Below, one piece after another: positions 10,101 through 23,419 of a DNA stretch of 64,000 nucleotides (positions are counted from its first letter, which is position 1; every line of letters starts with the position of its first letter). The translations under genes were made by a program, and so were the position numbers. Origin of the DNA: Clonostachys chloroleuca (taxonomy: Eukaryota > Ascomycota > Sordariomycetes > Hypocreales > Bionectriaceae); the NCBI GenBank assembly GCA_037952775.1, contig JBANAY010000003.1, forward strand, positions 29,078,001 through 29,142,000, read 5' to 3'. The notes beneath the pieces are model-generated. The model searched no databases. It saw nothing but the letters and a program-made list of their open reading frames with translations, and had not been told where the DNA came from.

Positions 10101-13085
10101 AAAATATATTATATTAAGAATTCTAATAAATAAAAAGAATCTTAAACTAGATATAGAAAATTAAATAATCTCTAGAAATAAACTTTATTAATTAGATATA
10201 AATAATAAATTAATAAAAATATAATTATAATATTAAATTTAATTTATAGTATAAATAAATAAGAAAAAAATAATAATAGAAAAATAAAAAAATAAAATTT
10301 TAAAAGAAAACTAAACTATATTCTAAAAGAATATTAAAAATATAATAAATTATTTAAGAAAACCTTAGAAACTAGATTATTATAATATAGTTAATAGAAT
10401 TATAAAATCTCTATTATTAAAAAAGAAAAACTAGCTTTTTATAAACTTTATAATTTTATAGAATCTTAGTTATAAATACTCTATAAATATATTAATAAGA
10501 TATTAGTAAAAAACTATATATAATTATTAATTTTATCTATAGAATATTCTATAATATTTATATCTAAAAAGAATAATAAACTCTATTTAATTATTAACTA
10601 TTACTAATTAAATAAGATTATATATAAGAATAGAATATCTTTATTACTAATTATTAAACTTAGAAACTAATTATAAAATAAATAATAGTTTACTATATTA
10701 AATCTAAAGAGAGCTTATAACTTAATATAAATAAAAGAAGAAGATAAATAGAAAATAGTATTTAGAATAAAGTTTAGCTTATATAAATATTTTATTATAC
10801 TTTTTAGATTAATAAATATATTTATAATATTCTAATAAATAATTAATTAAGTACTTTAGAAATATCTTAGTATTTTTATAGTTATATATCTTAATAATAT
10901 TTTAATATTTTTAAATAATCTAAATATATATAAGGAATATATATATAAAATCTTAAAGAAACTAGAGAATATAAATCTCCTAATAGAATTTAAAAAAAGT
11001 TAGTTCTATATTAAAAAAATTAACTTTCTAGAATATACTATTTAATTTAATAAAATATAAATAGAAAAAAGTAAGATTATTATAATCTCTAAATAGAAGG
11101 AATTAGTAAATATTAAAAAAGTATAAATCTTTCTTAGATTTATTAATTATTACTAATAGTTTATTAAAAACTATAGAAAGATTATTATACTTTTATATAA
11201 TTTAATAAAAAAAAAAAAAAGAATTTTAATAGAATTTAAAATACTAAGATATATTTAATATTATTAAGAATTATATAACTAATAAATTTATACTATAAAT
11301 ATTTAATCTAAATAAGAAAGTAGAACTTAAAACTAATACTTTAGACTTTATAATTAGTATATAAATTAGCTAGAGAGATAATAAAGGAAAATTATACTCT
11401 ATAGTATTCTATTTAAAGAAGCTATATAGTATAAAACTTAATTACTCTATCTATAATAAAGAATTTATAACTATTATATATATATTTAAAGAATTTAAAA
11501 ACTACTATCTAGGAATATAATATAAAGTTAAGATATATATAGATTATAAGAATATTTAGTATTTTACTATAACTTAATAACTTAATAGAAAGTAAATATA
11601 TTATACTAAATATTTATTTAAATTTAATTATAAAATTATATATTAAAAATAATTAAAAAATAAAAAAACTAATACTTTTAGTTAAAAATCTAAATATAAA
11701 TAAGTAGTTTCTAAGATAAATAAGTAACTATTTATAATAAATAATAAAAGATATTTAGTATAAAAAACCTTAGATATTATATTAAAAGAGATAATATATA
11801 CTAAAATCCAGATAGATATTATATTAGATATAAAAATATTATAATAAGATATAAGAATAGTACTTATTAAGGAAATCTATAAGTATTTACTTTTAGAATA
11901 TTAAGAAGTTAAAAAAATATTTAATAGAATAAAATAATATTATAATTATTCTAATCTATAAAAAGATATATAAATTATAGTTTTAGAGTATAATATTTAT
12001 ATATAAATTAAGTCTATAAGATATAAACTCTATATAGAACTTAAAATAATATAAATATTAGAATAACTATAATAATTAATATTTTTTAATTATATTATTA
12101 AACTAATATTATTAATAGAACTAATAATAAAAGTATAATATAATAATATTCTAATTATTATTAATAAACTTATAAAATATAGATATTTTATTTTATATAA
12201 GGAAGTAAGCTCTATAGAAAATCTTATATATTAATTTCTATAATATATAGTTAGTTATTATAGATTATCTAAAGAAATAATTTTAAATAGAGAAATAATA
12301 TTTATCTCTAAGTTTTAGTAATTACTTATAGTATAAATAAATACTAAATATAGGCTTTTAATAGCTTACTATCCTTAAAATAATAAATAAATAGAATATT
12401 TAAACTAAATATTAGAATAATATCTATAAGTATATATTAATTATAAATAAGATAATTAGATATAATTATTACCTATAGTATAGATTATATATAATAGTTT
12501 AGTATAAAAATCTATCTAGCTTATATCTATATATATAAACTATAATTATAAATTAGAATTCTAAAATTAATAAATACTTAATAAACTAGATATATTTACT
12601 ATTATACTTATAAAAGAAATATTATATTTACTATATATAGAAATAAAAATAGAATTAGAATTTATTTAAAAAAGAATAAAGAAATATTATAATAAAATAA
12701 GATTAAAAAAATTAATTTAAAAAAAAGAGATAAAATATATCTACTCTATAAAAATATTATAATAATATAGCTAAATAATAAATTAAATTATAAAAAACTT
12801 AAATTATTTAAAATTAAAAATAAAAAATCAGATACTAATTATAAACTTTTACTACTAAATATAATATATATCTACCTAGTTTTTTATATTTTATTATTTA
12901 AAAAAGTATTAGAAAATACTTTAGATTAAAACTATCTAATTAAGATATATAAAAAAAAATATAAATTAGAAAAAATACTAAAAAAGAAAATTAAAAATAA
13001 ATAAATATTTTATTTAATAAAATAAAAAAGATATAATAAAAAAGATAATATATAGAAACCTACTAAATATTTAAAAAAAAACTAC
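7150..13085 (+). mobile_element. Ty3/Gypsy chromovirus (Gypsy-1), heavily RIP-mutated
   Basis: All domains of a chromodomain Gypsy element can be followed on the plus strand although no long frame remains. The 5' LTR end is at about 7300-7348. The gag zinc knuckle is at about 8206-8250, with its Cys now Tyr (KYYNYNKIKYI). The protease active site near 9617-9650 reads NYRV then ENYI, where DCGA..NYI is expected. Reverse transcriptase is at about 10,540-11,200 (FISKKNNKLYLIINYY, YNLI, YLNNILIF for YLDDILIF). RNase H is at about 11,330-11,640 (LNYSIYNKEF, FKNYYLGI, IDYKNI). Integrase is at about 11,870-12,560 (ISKF, IAYYP, NNK for HPQTDGQTER). The chromodomain is at about 12,950-13,080 (YKLEKILKKKIKNK, then LIK, KRYNKKDNI). 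Every deviation is C-to-T or G-to-A. The 3' LTR is probably 13,880-14,245. Confidence 0.85.
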
Positions 13086-13879
13086 TAGTAGTTTATTTAT
13101 TAGTTTTACTAGAAAAAGAAGAATTAGTAATACTATCTTAAGTAATATTACTAAAAAGATCTTCTATAGAAGAATTAAAGAAAAAATCTAAAAAATTAAT
13201 TATTTCTATAATATAAATACTTTAGATTTAGAATATTAGTTTATTTTCCTAAGTTTAAATATACTCTAACTCTTTCTAATAATTTTTCTTCTCTATCTCT
13301 TTCTATTTCTCCTTTTCTAATACTTCTATATTATTTAAACTCTTTTTTAATATCTCTATACTCTTTTTATAAAACTACTTCTATATCTTCTATAAATAGA
13401 AAATTTATATAAAAGCCTTAGTTAATATTACTTTAATCTGAGATTTTTTATTCTTAAGATAGAAAAGCTTCTTATTAATTTTCTTAACTAAATATAATTA
13501 GTAGCTATATAGTATAAACTATAAAAAATATACTTATTTAATAATATTAGGAATTATAAATAGTTATATAAGTAATCTAAATAATAGTAAGTTATATAAT
13601 AACTAATATTAGGAATAATAATATATAATATATTCTTCTTAATATAATAAGAATATAGAAGAATTTTAAAACTATATATAATAATATATTCTAACTTTTA
13701 GATATAATTATATACTAATTCAGATTTCTTTTATTTTAATATACAGCTAGATATTTTATTAGTAAGAAATTATTATATAAAATAAATATAGAATTAAATA
13801 TATATAATAATAGTATAGTATAATAAAATAGTCTTAAGAATAAAACTAATAAAGAGAGAGTATTATATTATAAATAAAG
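13086..13879. other. AT-rich stretch between the Gypsy-1 chromodomain and 3' LTR
   Basis: About 800 bases with no legible protein. The pyrimidine-rich run at 13,255-13,400 (CT-rich on the plus strand) suggests a lysine/glutamate-rich, coiled-coil-like sequence on the minus strand, but nothing can be named. It may include another insertion, since the chromodomain would normally be close to the 3' LTR. Confidence 0.35.
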
Positions 13880-14245
13880 ATTACCCTTAGACTATAGAAA
13901 GTTATATATAAAGTAAATAGTATTAATTTATCTTAGTAATTAATAAAGATAACTTTATTTTAAATAAATAAAGTCTTAAGTAAAAACTATTATAAATACT
14001 CTAGTAAATATATTAGTATATATATATATTTATTTCTATAGCTTAGATACTCTTTTAAATAGTTATTAATAATATTATTTATATATCTATTATTACTAGC
14101 TTTATAATATTTATATATTAATAGTAATTTATATTATATAGCTATATAATAATCTAATTATACTATTTAGAATAATACTCTAATTAGTTTAATTCTAATC
14201 TACCCTAGACCCTGTTTAGTATAAATTACCTAACTATTATAGTTA
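13880..14245 (+). repeat. LTR, probably the Gypsy-1 3' LTR
   Basis: The last 50 bases (ending near AGTATAAATTACCTAACT) match the sequence before the Gypsy-1 internal region at about 7300-7348. The whole segment is matched in inverted orientation by 63,411-63,800, beginning with ACCCTTAG near 13,887 and with ACCCTGTTTAGTATAA near its end. The two arms are about 49.5 kb apart. The boundaries are approximate because mutation has erased TG/CA ends. Confidence 0.6.
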
Positions 14246-14299
14246 ATTATTATTATTAGAATTCTATTCTTAAATTATTAGTTAATAATAGATATATAT

Positions 14300-14868
14300 C
14301 TTATTATATTTTAAAATTATTTAATTCTTTACTTCTTAATAATATTCCTTATTATAAGTAGAATATAAAATAAAGTTATTCTTATAGTAGAATACTATTT
14401 TATATTTAGTTATTAGTTTATATTTAGAAATACTATTCTATTTTTTATATTTTTCCTTAAGTTCTTTAAATTCCTTCTTAATTCTTTTCTAATTATCTTT
14501 AGTAATATTTTATTTCTATTTTTTATCTTTATTTAAAACTTAAATATAGATTAATATTAGAATTAAACTAAACTTTAGAATTATAAGATTATTAAATATT
14601 CTTTATATAGTAGATCTCTATATTATATTTAAAACCTTAACTTTTTTATTAGTTTTTTTAATTACTTTTAATTATTTTTTATTTTCCTTAGTAGGTTTCT
14701 AGTTTTTCTATTTTTTAAATTTTAAATATTAAAATAAAATATATCTAATCTTATTATAATTATAGTATTTATATTTTTCTATAGCTTCTAGCTCTATAGG
14801 TTCTAAATATATTCTAAATACTATAAATAGTATTAGAATTTATTATATACTATAATTAAATTTAATAT
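14300..14868 (-). pseudogene. inverted fragment of Gypsy gag
   Basis: The reverse complement is alignable by eye to Gypsy-1 at about 8150-8640, including the mutated zinc knuckle (KYYNYNKI) and the Lys/Glu-rich stretch after it. It is a second gag copy in opposite orientation. It is cut off at 14,868 by the Fot1/pogo element that starts there. Confidence 0.7.
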
Positions 14869-16730
14869 AATCTACTAGTATATAAACTAAACTAATATAT
14901 AAACTACTTTTTATAATCTTTTTATTATTAATTTTTATAATTTCTACTCTAGATCTTTATATTTTCTATAAATATTTTTTATTTTTCTACTATATATTAA
15001 TATAGCTAAAAAAAATACTTTTCTAAAAATAGTTTATATATACTAAGCTATAGAGCTTAATAAATTAGATAATAATACTATATTTTTTTATCTTTTTCTA
15101 CTTTAACTCTCTCTCTCTTCTTTAATAAGATTACTATAATTAAGATATTATATCCCTAGATAGATCTTAACTAGGCTTAGCTAAATAGTTAGCTTTAAAA
15201 TATTTTAACTAGATCTGATTAAGATATAGCTTAACTAGCTTTAAGAGTATATTTCTACTATCTTTAATAAGATCTAATTAAGATACTCTCTAGTCTCTAT
15301 TTTTTAATTTAATTACTTATAATAACTTTAGAATTAGAGCTAAATAACTTCTTTACTATCTTATAAATCTATATATTATAATCTGTTTTACTATATATAC
15401 TATATTACTAAATATCTTACTTTTAATAAAATTTCTAACTATAACTTATATAATTTTCTATTTATATCTATTATTTAATATCCCTTTTAATTATAAGGTT
15501 TTATAATTCCTATATACTAAAAGAGCTTTCTTTATATAAGTATAGCTTTTTAATTCTCTAGTATTTATTTAATTACTTATTTATCTTCTTAAGCTTAGAT
15601 ATCTTTCCCTTTAGAAGTATAAGCTTATATATAACTTATTATATACCCTTTATAATCTACTTAATATTTTTAATAATTAGATTTAGAGAACTATTCTAAT
15701 AAGCTTTTACTTATTTCTTAAAGTATTTAGATTATAAAATTATTTCTAATATATTAATTAGAGTTTTTAATTACTAAATAATAAATAGTTTAAAGAATAA
15801 CTCTAATAATATTAATATATTTATTTATATATTTAGCTTTAAAATTATACTCTCTAGGTTTAAAGAAATAAATTTAGTTTTTTAAAATACTTTTAATATA
15901 TTTTCTAATAAAAATCCTTTAGTTAGATAATAAATTAAATTCTTAAATTTAGAATAAAAAATAATATTAACTTTCTACTATTAAAAATAATAGAATTATT
16001 TAGTTAGTTATATTAATTATCTAGATTAAAGAAATTTATTTCTAATTATTAAGCTATATTAATTTAGATCTTACTATTTAATTAGAGTATATAACTATAA
16101 TATATAAACTAATTTAATCTATTAGAAAATTAGTTTTATTAAAATTATAGATATTTTTATTAAGAATACTATATTTAGTTATTATATTCTATATAAGATT
16201 AAACTATAATTAAATAATTTTAGAATTTTTATATAAAGCTCTCTAATAATTATATTTATAAGATAAAACTATTTTAAGTAGTAATTAGTATTTAATAAAG
16301 TAAGAAGTCTAATTAATACTAATATACTCTATATTATAATTATATAGTAAGAGATTAGTTATATCTTCTATCTTAAGTAATTATAAAGAAAATACTTAAA
16401 AATCTAGATTAAAAACCCTTTTAATAATAATCTATTTCTCTAGATTAGTAAGAATCTAATTACTATACTAGAAATCAGATTAAATAGTTTAATTATATTT
16501 ATATAAATATAGTATTATATAATTAACTTTATAAATTAATATAATCTTTTAAAGACTTAATTTAGAATCTCTTTCTAAGGCTTAGAGGGTTAGAATAATT
16601 TAATTTTTATTATTTACTTATATTATTTCTTTTAATTAAAAAAAGTAGATTTAAAGATAGAGAATTAAAAAATTAGGAAAAGTAGTTTATATACTAGTTT
16701 AGTTTATATACTAGTAGATTATATTAATAG
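14869..16730 (-). mobile_element. Fot1/pogo-type DNA transposon (copy 2), internally deleted
   Basis: The element is bounded by terminal inverted repeats: CTACTAGTATATAAACTAAA at about 14,871 and its near-complement ending TATACTAGTAG at about 16,725. The termini are flanked by TA. The interior, read on the minus strand, is the same RIP-destroyed DDE_1 transposase as at 4250-5430. Compared with the other two copies it lacks about 340 bp near 15,905. It interrupts a gag fragment, so it inserted after that fragment was in place. Confidence 0.75.
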
Positions 16731-19700
16731 TATTAAGTTTAAAATTAAAATAATTAGTAGTTTTTAATTTAATAATAATCTAGATCTAGTTTAATACTAA
16801 AGATATTTTTCCTATTATATAGATATAAATATATTTTTTAAAGCTCTAGATAATAATATTAATATAGACTTTATTTAAGAAATATATAAAGAAATATAAT
16901 TACTATTATATAAAATATATTAGACTAGTATTAAATATAACTATTAGTTAAATAGTATAATAAATATTTAAATATACTATTAATTAATAAATAGAAAAGA
17001 GTACTATATAAGAGATTCTATATAGATATAATAGAAGTATAATAAAAAGTTAATAATTTAAAATTTAATAGATTAATTTATTAGAAAAATAAATTATTTA
17101 GGAGTTTTACTATATTAGTTATTTAATATATAAAGATATTAGATACTATAAATATTAAGATATAGCTAGTATATATTTATAACTATATTAATCTTTATTT
17201 ATACTAAAGATTATTAAAGTCTAGATAATATATTAAACTATATAAATAGCTTAATAAATTAGATAAAAAAGTAATAACTTAATAAAATAAGCTTTAGTTT
17301 TTATAATAACTAGTATTTAATAAGTAAATAAATTAAAACTTCTTCTATATTTAATTTATTTCTAATTTAAATAATAAGAGTAAGTATATAATTTTATAGA
17401 TATTTAATTAAGGATACTTTAGTAAAAAAAAATATTTAGAGAATTAAAAAGCTAATAATAAGCTTAAAATATCTTCTAATCTAAAGTATTTTAATATTAT
17501 ATTAAGCTTTATCTAGAAGTCTTTTTAGAAATAGATAGTAGATTATAAATACTATTTTTAAAGATATAAAAAATAAAAGTAGTACAAGAAAGTTTTCTAA
17601 TATATAATAAGAATATATAATTAAATAATATTCTAATTCTAAATAATAATAAAACTAATAATAGTTTATTAATAAAAACTCTAACTATATATTATAGAAA
17701 ATAATTAAACTATTTATTAAAGATTTAGATATTCTATAGAGAGATAAATTAGTATTTATTATAGAAAATAAAGAGATATTTTATTTTATATTATAAAAAC
17801 TAATTATATTATAATATTTTTAATTTAGTAAATATATTTTAATACTATTTTAAAGAACTAGAAAATTATTCTCTAGATATACTATTAAATAATAATTAAT
17901 AATACTAGTATTAATAAATAATATTTAAAACTAGAAAAATACTTTTTAACTCTTTAAACCTAAAGTATTATTATTTAATAAATAGTAATATAAATATAGA
18001 GGAATATATAATAATAATTTATATAATATCTACTTTAATTAAGAATATATTAATTAAAAAATTAGAAATATAGTTATCTACTATATTTAAGATTTACTTT
18101 AAGCTAATATTATAAATATCTACTATTATAATCTTAGGAGATAGTAAATTATTAATAATTATTACTAATAAGGAATAACTATATTAATAATCTGATATTT
18201 AGTATTTTAAAGTTAAATCTCTATTAGTTAAAGTATTAAATAGTAATATTAAGTTATCTTATAGGTAATATTTTATATATATATATATAGTAAATTATTA
18301 AGAGATAGAAAAAGATATTAAATAATAATAAAAGTTATTATTTAGATAATAAGGAATTTATATATTATTTTTAAAGAAAATTTAAAGAAATACTCTATTA
18401 AATATATATATATAAAGAATTACTAATAGAAATATATAAGGAATATAAGTATAAGATTATTAAAGATAATAAAATTAAATTATAATATAAATAAAAATAA
18501 GTAGAAATCTAAATAATAATTACTAGTTTATTATTAGATATAAGATAGCTATATCTATATAATATTATAATTAATTATTATATATTATATATAGAAATTA
18601 GATTATATTAGAATCTATAAGTATCTATTTAGATTATTAGGGAAAATAAACTTATTAAAACTAAGATTATAATAAATTAATTTTTTATTTTAAAATCTAG
18701 AAAGATTTCTTATATTTATTAAGAAACTAAAAATTCCTACTAATAGATTATTAATAATAATTTAATTAAACTATTAATAATTCCCTATAATATAAAATTA
18801 GAAATAATCTTTAGTTTCTTAGATAATAATATTAATCTTACTATATAATTATAAACCAGCTAATTATAGATAGCTAAATTTAATAAGATTATATATATTA
18901 TATAAAAGTATAATATTTTAACTTTATCTTATAGTATTAAAGTTTCAGGTATAAACTGCTAATTATATTCTTAAAAAATATATATTAGATTATATATTGC
19001 CTGATCTTGGGATATACCCTTATTTATAGTAAAACTAATAAAAATATATATATATATATTATATTAGTAGAAATTAGTATAAATAAACTAGATATTAATT
19101 AGTTTATTAAATAGGTAGATATTACTTATACTAAGGATATTAAGTATTAGGATATAAATAAACCTTTATTAGAATAAGATCTAGAACTATCTATAAGTAA
19201 TTTTCTAAAGATATACTAGTTATTAGATATACTAAGGATATTAGATAAAAAGAAGATTATATCTAAGAGTATATATTATAATATAGAGAGAATAGAGAGA
19301 CTTTAGTAGCTTTTTATAAACTAATTATAGATTATAATATCTAGTATAACTATAATATTATACTAGTTCTAAAAGATAAATTAATAAAGATTTATTTTAA
19401 AATAAATTAATAAAATAATAAATTAGCTAATAAACTCTATATTATTAATTTAAAAGACTATAAGATTATTAATAATATATTTAATCTATTATATAATATT
19501 AGAAGAATAAAATAAATAGAAAACTTATATCTATTTATAGTACTAGTTTTTATTATTTAGAAAATAATAAATAGTTAATAAAAAGATTATATTATTATTA
19601 ATTTATATAGATTAAATATAATAATTTTACTAGATATATATTTACTTTTTTATTAAGAGAATTTATTTATTATAATATAAGAAATAAAGTATTTTATAGT

Positions 19701-19895
19701 AATTAATATATATTTTTTTCTACTAGTTTTTAATTTATTTAGATTATACTAATAAGTTTATAATTATATTATATTATAGTTTAGAAAAATTAAATATATT
19801 ATTAATAGAGTATTAAAACTTATCTATATATATATAGTATTAGATTAATAAATAACTTTTCTTTTATTAAGCTTTTATATAAATATATCTTTTTA

Positions 19896-21750
19896 TTAGT
19901 TTTATTATAAGAGTATATTCTAAAATTAGGTAATATATAATCTAATATATATTTTTTAAGAATATAATTAGTAGTTTATATTTAAACCTTTAATACTATA
20001 AGATAAAGTTAAAATATTATATTTTTAGCCCAGATATAGATATTAATCTTATAAAAACTCTAGTAATAGAAGAAGATATTTATATAATATAACCAGATAT
20101 ATAAATACCCTAGTTATAGCTATAGCTCCTAAAGGGAAAAGCTTATTATCTAATAATAATAACTATTTTTTCTTTCTAATTTAAAGCTTATTATAATTAA
20201 TTAATTAATTTTTTTTAGAGGGTTTTACTATATATAAAGAATATCCTAAAGGCTATATATAACTAGATCTATATAATTTATTTTTAATTAAACTTTAGTT
20301 TATATCTAATCTTTAATTCTATTTTTTACTTTTCTATTTAAATAAGCTAAAATAAGATAATAATATCTCTAAAAACTCTAAGAAAAACTTATTAAGTATA
20401 TAATTTAACTATAGATCCTAAAGAGGGATACTTATTATCTATAATTAATTATAATATCTCTCTAAACTTATTATTACTAATTCCTAATTACTAACTACTA
20501 TCTCTCTTTATAATTATAATAATAGATATCTCTAATATTATTTTTCTCTATAACTAGAGTCTAGTTATTATAAATAACTAGATCCTTATACTTATAATAG
20601 TTATTATTAATAAGAACTATTAGAATCTCTTTTTAAATATTAATTATTTAAGCTTATAATCTATTATAGATTTACTTATAATAATAAAACTACTTTTATT
20701 TATATATATCTAATAGTTATATCTACTAGAGCTATTACTCTATCTAGTAGCTAACTAATAAAATATATATAGAGAATTCTAGTTTTTAATATATTTATAG
20801 AGGATTATATAAATATTTCTCTAATACTTAATAATTATTATAATCTAATATATTATATATAGTACTAATAAATAATATATTAAATTAAATTAATCTAGAT
20901 TAAAATAGTTTTTTAAATTTAAAAATCTATTAGTTAGTAATATTAAATAGATAAAAGAGAATTAATTAAATAGAATAAAATTATTAAAAAGTTTATTAGA
21001 AAGAAAAATTAAATTAAATAAGATTAATTAGATAATATTTAGAATTATAGTAGATTAATTAATTATTATTATAGAATATTTAAAGAATATAATAACTAAT
21101 TATAAAGTTATTATATACTAATTAAAATACTAAATATAGTTTTATATAGTAATTAATTAATTATATTCTTACTATTAATTACTTAATTAATTAATTACTA
21201 AATACTTAGTAAGTACTATTATTATATTAGATAAAATATAAAATAGTATATACTTTATAGATTATAGAGAAAATATCTTAAATAGCTATAATATCTAATA
21301 TAAATATTCTAATCTCTTAAGATCTAGTTAATACTTTTAATAAAACCTTTAAAATAATAATAATAATTATCTAAAATAATTTACTAAATATATTTATAAT
21401 ATATCTCTTTAATTAGTTAAAAGCTTATTTATAATAATAAAGCTATTCTTAATATTATAGATCTAGTAACTATATCTACTTAGTTTATTACTTTATATAA
21501 TTTACTATTTATAATTATTATTATAGAAACTTATAAAGAATTAAGATAAATTTAAGTAAATACTATATCTTAAGAATAATTACTTTCTTATATAGATCTA
21601 TTATAGTTTAATATATAATTTATAGTTTTAATATATTATATACTATAATATATATTTATAGCTATAGAATATTTTTATTAGAAATAATATAGATTTAATA
21701 TTAACCTGATATCTATTTATATATAATTAGTTATATTATATAATAATATA
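19896..21750 (-). repeat. family A repeat (A1), interrupted by B1
   Basis: Family A is defined from the least mutated copy at 57,914-59,002. This copy begins TTTTATTAGTTTTA at 19,896, runs to about 20,210, and resumes at 21,152 up to about 21,750 with the ATTAACCTGATATCTATT block. It is non-coding and sits inside Gypsy-2 reverse transcriptase. Confidence 0.7.
20214..21151 (+). repeat. family B repeat (B1), nested in A1
   Basis: A non-coding unit of about 0.94 kb beginning GGGTTTTACTATATATAAAG and ending GTTTTATATAGTAA, so the ends are complementary (TTTACTATA and TATAGTAA). Flanking TAATTAATTA-type sequence occurs on both sides, consistent with a duplicated target of about 8-10 bp, but the sequence is too simple to be sure. 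Parts of B resemble family A (the AATAATAAAGCTATT block), so the two are probably subfamilies. Confidence 0.65.
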
Positions 21751-22042
21751 AGTATATATTAATATTATTATTATTTATTTAAATATATTAAAAGAATATT
21801 TAAAATATATTAAAATAGTTTTTTTTTTTAATCTTTAGACTTATAGTTTATATTAAATAAATTATTTATTAAGTACTAAAGAGTTTAATTACTAGGATAT
21901 ATAGTAAATAGTAAAGAAGTTATATTAATAGATAACTATATAAATACTTTAATTAAACAGACTTTTCTATCTTTATTAAAGATATTAGAGATATATATTA
22001 ATATAGTAAATTAGATTTAAAGTTTTATTCTATTATATAATT

Positions 22043-22768
22043 TAGCTATAAGCTCTAAGAGAGAATACTTATTATTTATAATTAATTATAATATCTTCCT
22101 AAGCTTATTATTACTAATTATCTTTTCCTATAATAATAATAGCTTTATTTAGTATAATTATTCCTAGTAGCTAGAGTTTAGTTATAATAGTAAATAGAAT
22201 CCTTATATATATAATAAGGATAATTAGTAATAACTCTTAGGAGTTTCTCTATAATCTATATATCTAATAATAGAGCTTATATTTAGTAATAGAATTCCTT
22301 ATAATAATAAAGCTATTTATAATTATATAGATCTAATAATTATAATTATTAAACTTAATATTCTACTATAAAACCTATAGAAGGATATTAGTATCTCCTA
22401 TTCTATATATAGTACTAGTAAATAATAAAAATAAATTTAATATATTAAGCTTTAATAATAACTAAATATTTAATAATTATAATAATCTAAGATATAGCTT
22501 CTAGTTCTAGTATATTATATATTATATAGAACTAATCTGAATAGAGACTGTTTATAAAGTTAGAAGAGAATAGGATAGAATTAAAATATTAAAAAGTTTA
22601 TTAGATAGAGAAATTAAATTAAATTAAGTTAATTAGATAGTATAAAAATTATAGTAGATTAATTAATTATTACTTTAGAATGTTTAAAGAAAAATATAAT
22701 AGCTAATTATAAAGTTATTATATACTAATTAAAAGACTAAATATAGTTTTATATAGTAAAAAGATATT
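22043..22768 (+). repeat. family B repeat, 5'-truncated (B2)
   Basis: It matches B1 from the AAGCTCTAAGAGAGAATACT block to the end (GTTTTATATAGTAAAA). It contains two short regions not found in B1 and several GC-richer residues. It follows directly on the Gypsy-2 fragment. Confidence 0.6.
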
Positions 22769-22783
22769 TATATAAATATTTTT

Positions 22784-23412
22784 TTAAAGATTTTTATTAT
22801 ATATAAAGAATATTTTAAAATCAGATTATATATAACTAGATCTATATAATTTATTTTTAATCTATATTTAATCTATATTTAATCTTTAATTCTATTTTTA
22901 TTTTATTTTTTTATTTATATAAACTAAAATAAGATAATAATATCTTTAAAAAATCTAAAAAAAACTTATTAAATATATAATTTAATTATAAATTCTAAAA
23001 AAAAAATATTTATTATATTTTATAATTAATTATAATATCTCTTTAAATTTATTATTATTAATTATCTTTTATAATAATAATAATAAATTATTATATAATA
23101 TAACTAATTTATTATTATATAGTATAACTAATTATATATAATTAGATATTAGGTTAATATTAAATTTATATTATTCTTAATAAAAAAATTCTATAGTTAT
23201 AAATATATATTATACTTATAGAGATAAATTAACTAATAATTTTAAATAACTTTTCTTATTTCTAAATATATATAATTTTAAATTAAATTAAATTAAATTC
23301 TAATATATTCTAATCTAATCTAAATAATATTCTAATATAAATATAATTAAAAAAAATTAATTTAAATAATTAATTTATAAAAGCTTTTTTTATTTTAATT
23401 ATCTTAATATAA
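22784..23412 (+). repeat. B fragment (22,784-23,085) joined to A fragment (23,118-23,412)
   Basis: The first 300 bases match the 5' third of family B. The sequence then passes, through a short ATTATATAA-rich joint, into the 5' 300 bases of family A (TAGTATAACTAATTATATA and the AATATTAAATTTATATTATT block). Both are truncated. No coding sequence. Confidence 0.55.
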
Positions 23413-23419
23413 TATATAT

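Larger units (their letters stand above)
16731..22040 (+). mobile_element. Ty3/Gypsy element (Gypsy-2), split by nested repeats
   Basis: Reverse transcriptase is legible at 19,540-19,890: KDYIIINLYRLNIIILLDIY, matching RGRVVVDIRGLN-ITLPDAY in the fungal Gypsy group whose next block is GQETFNVAVMGFKNSPAYVQR. The frame resumes after a repeat insertion, at about 21,755-22,030, with LLGYIVNSKEV and the following connection sequence. A family-A repeat (19,896-21,750) therefore cuts the catalytic domain in two. Upstream (16,731-19,500) the DNA is AT-rich and in the right place for gag and protease, but I could not identify motifs there. Downstream, integrase is missing because a family-B repeat starts at about 22,043. 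Confidence 0.65.
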
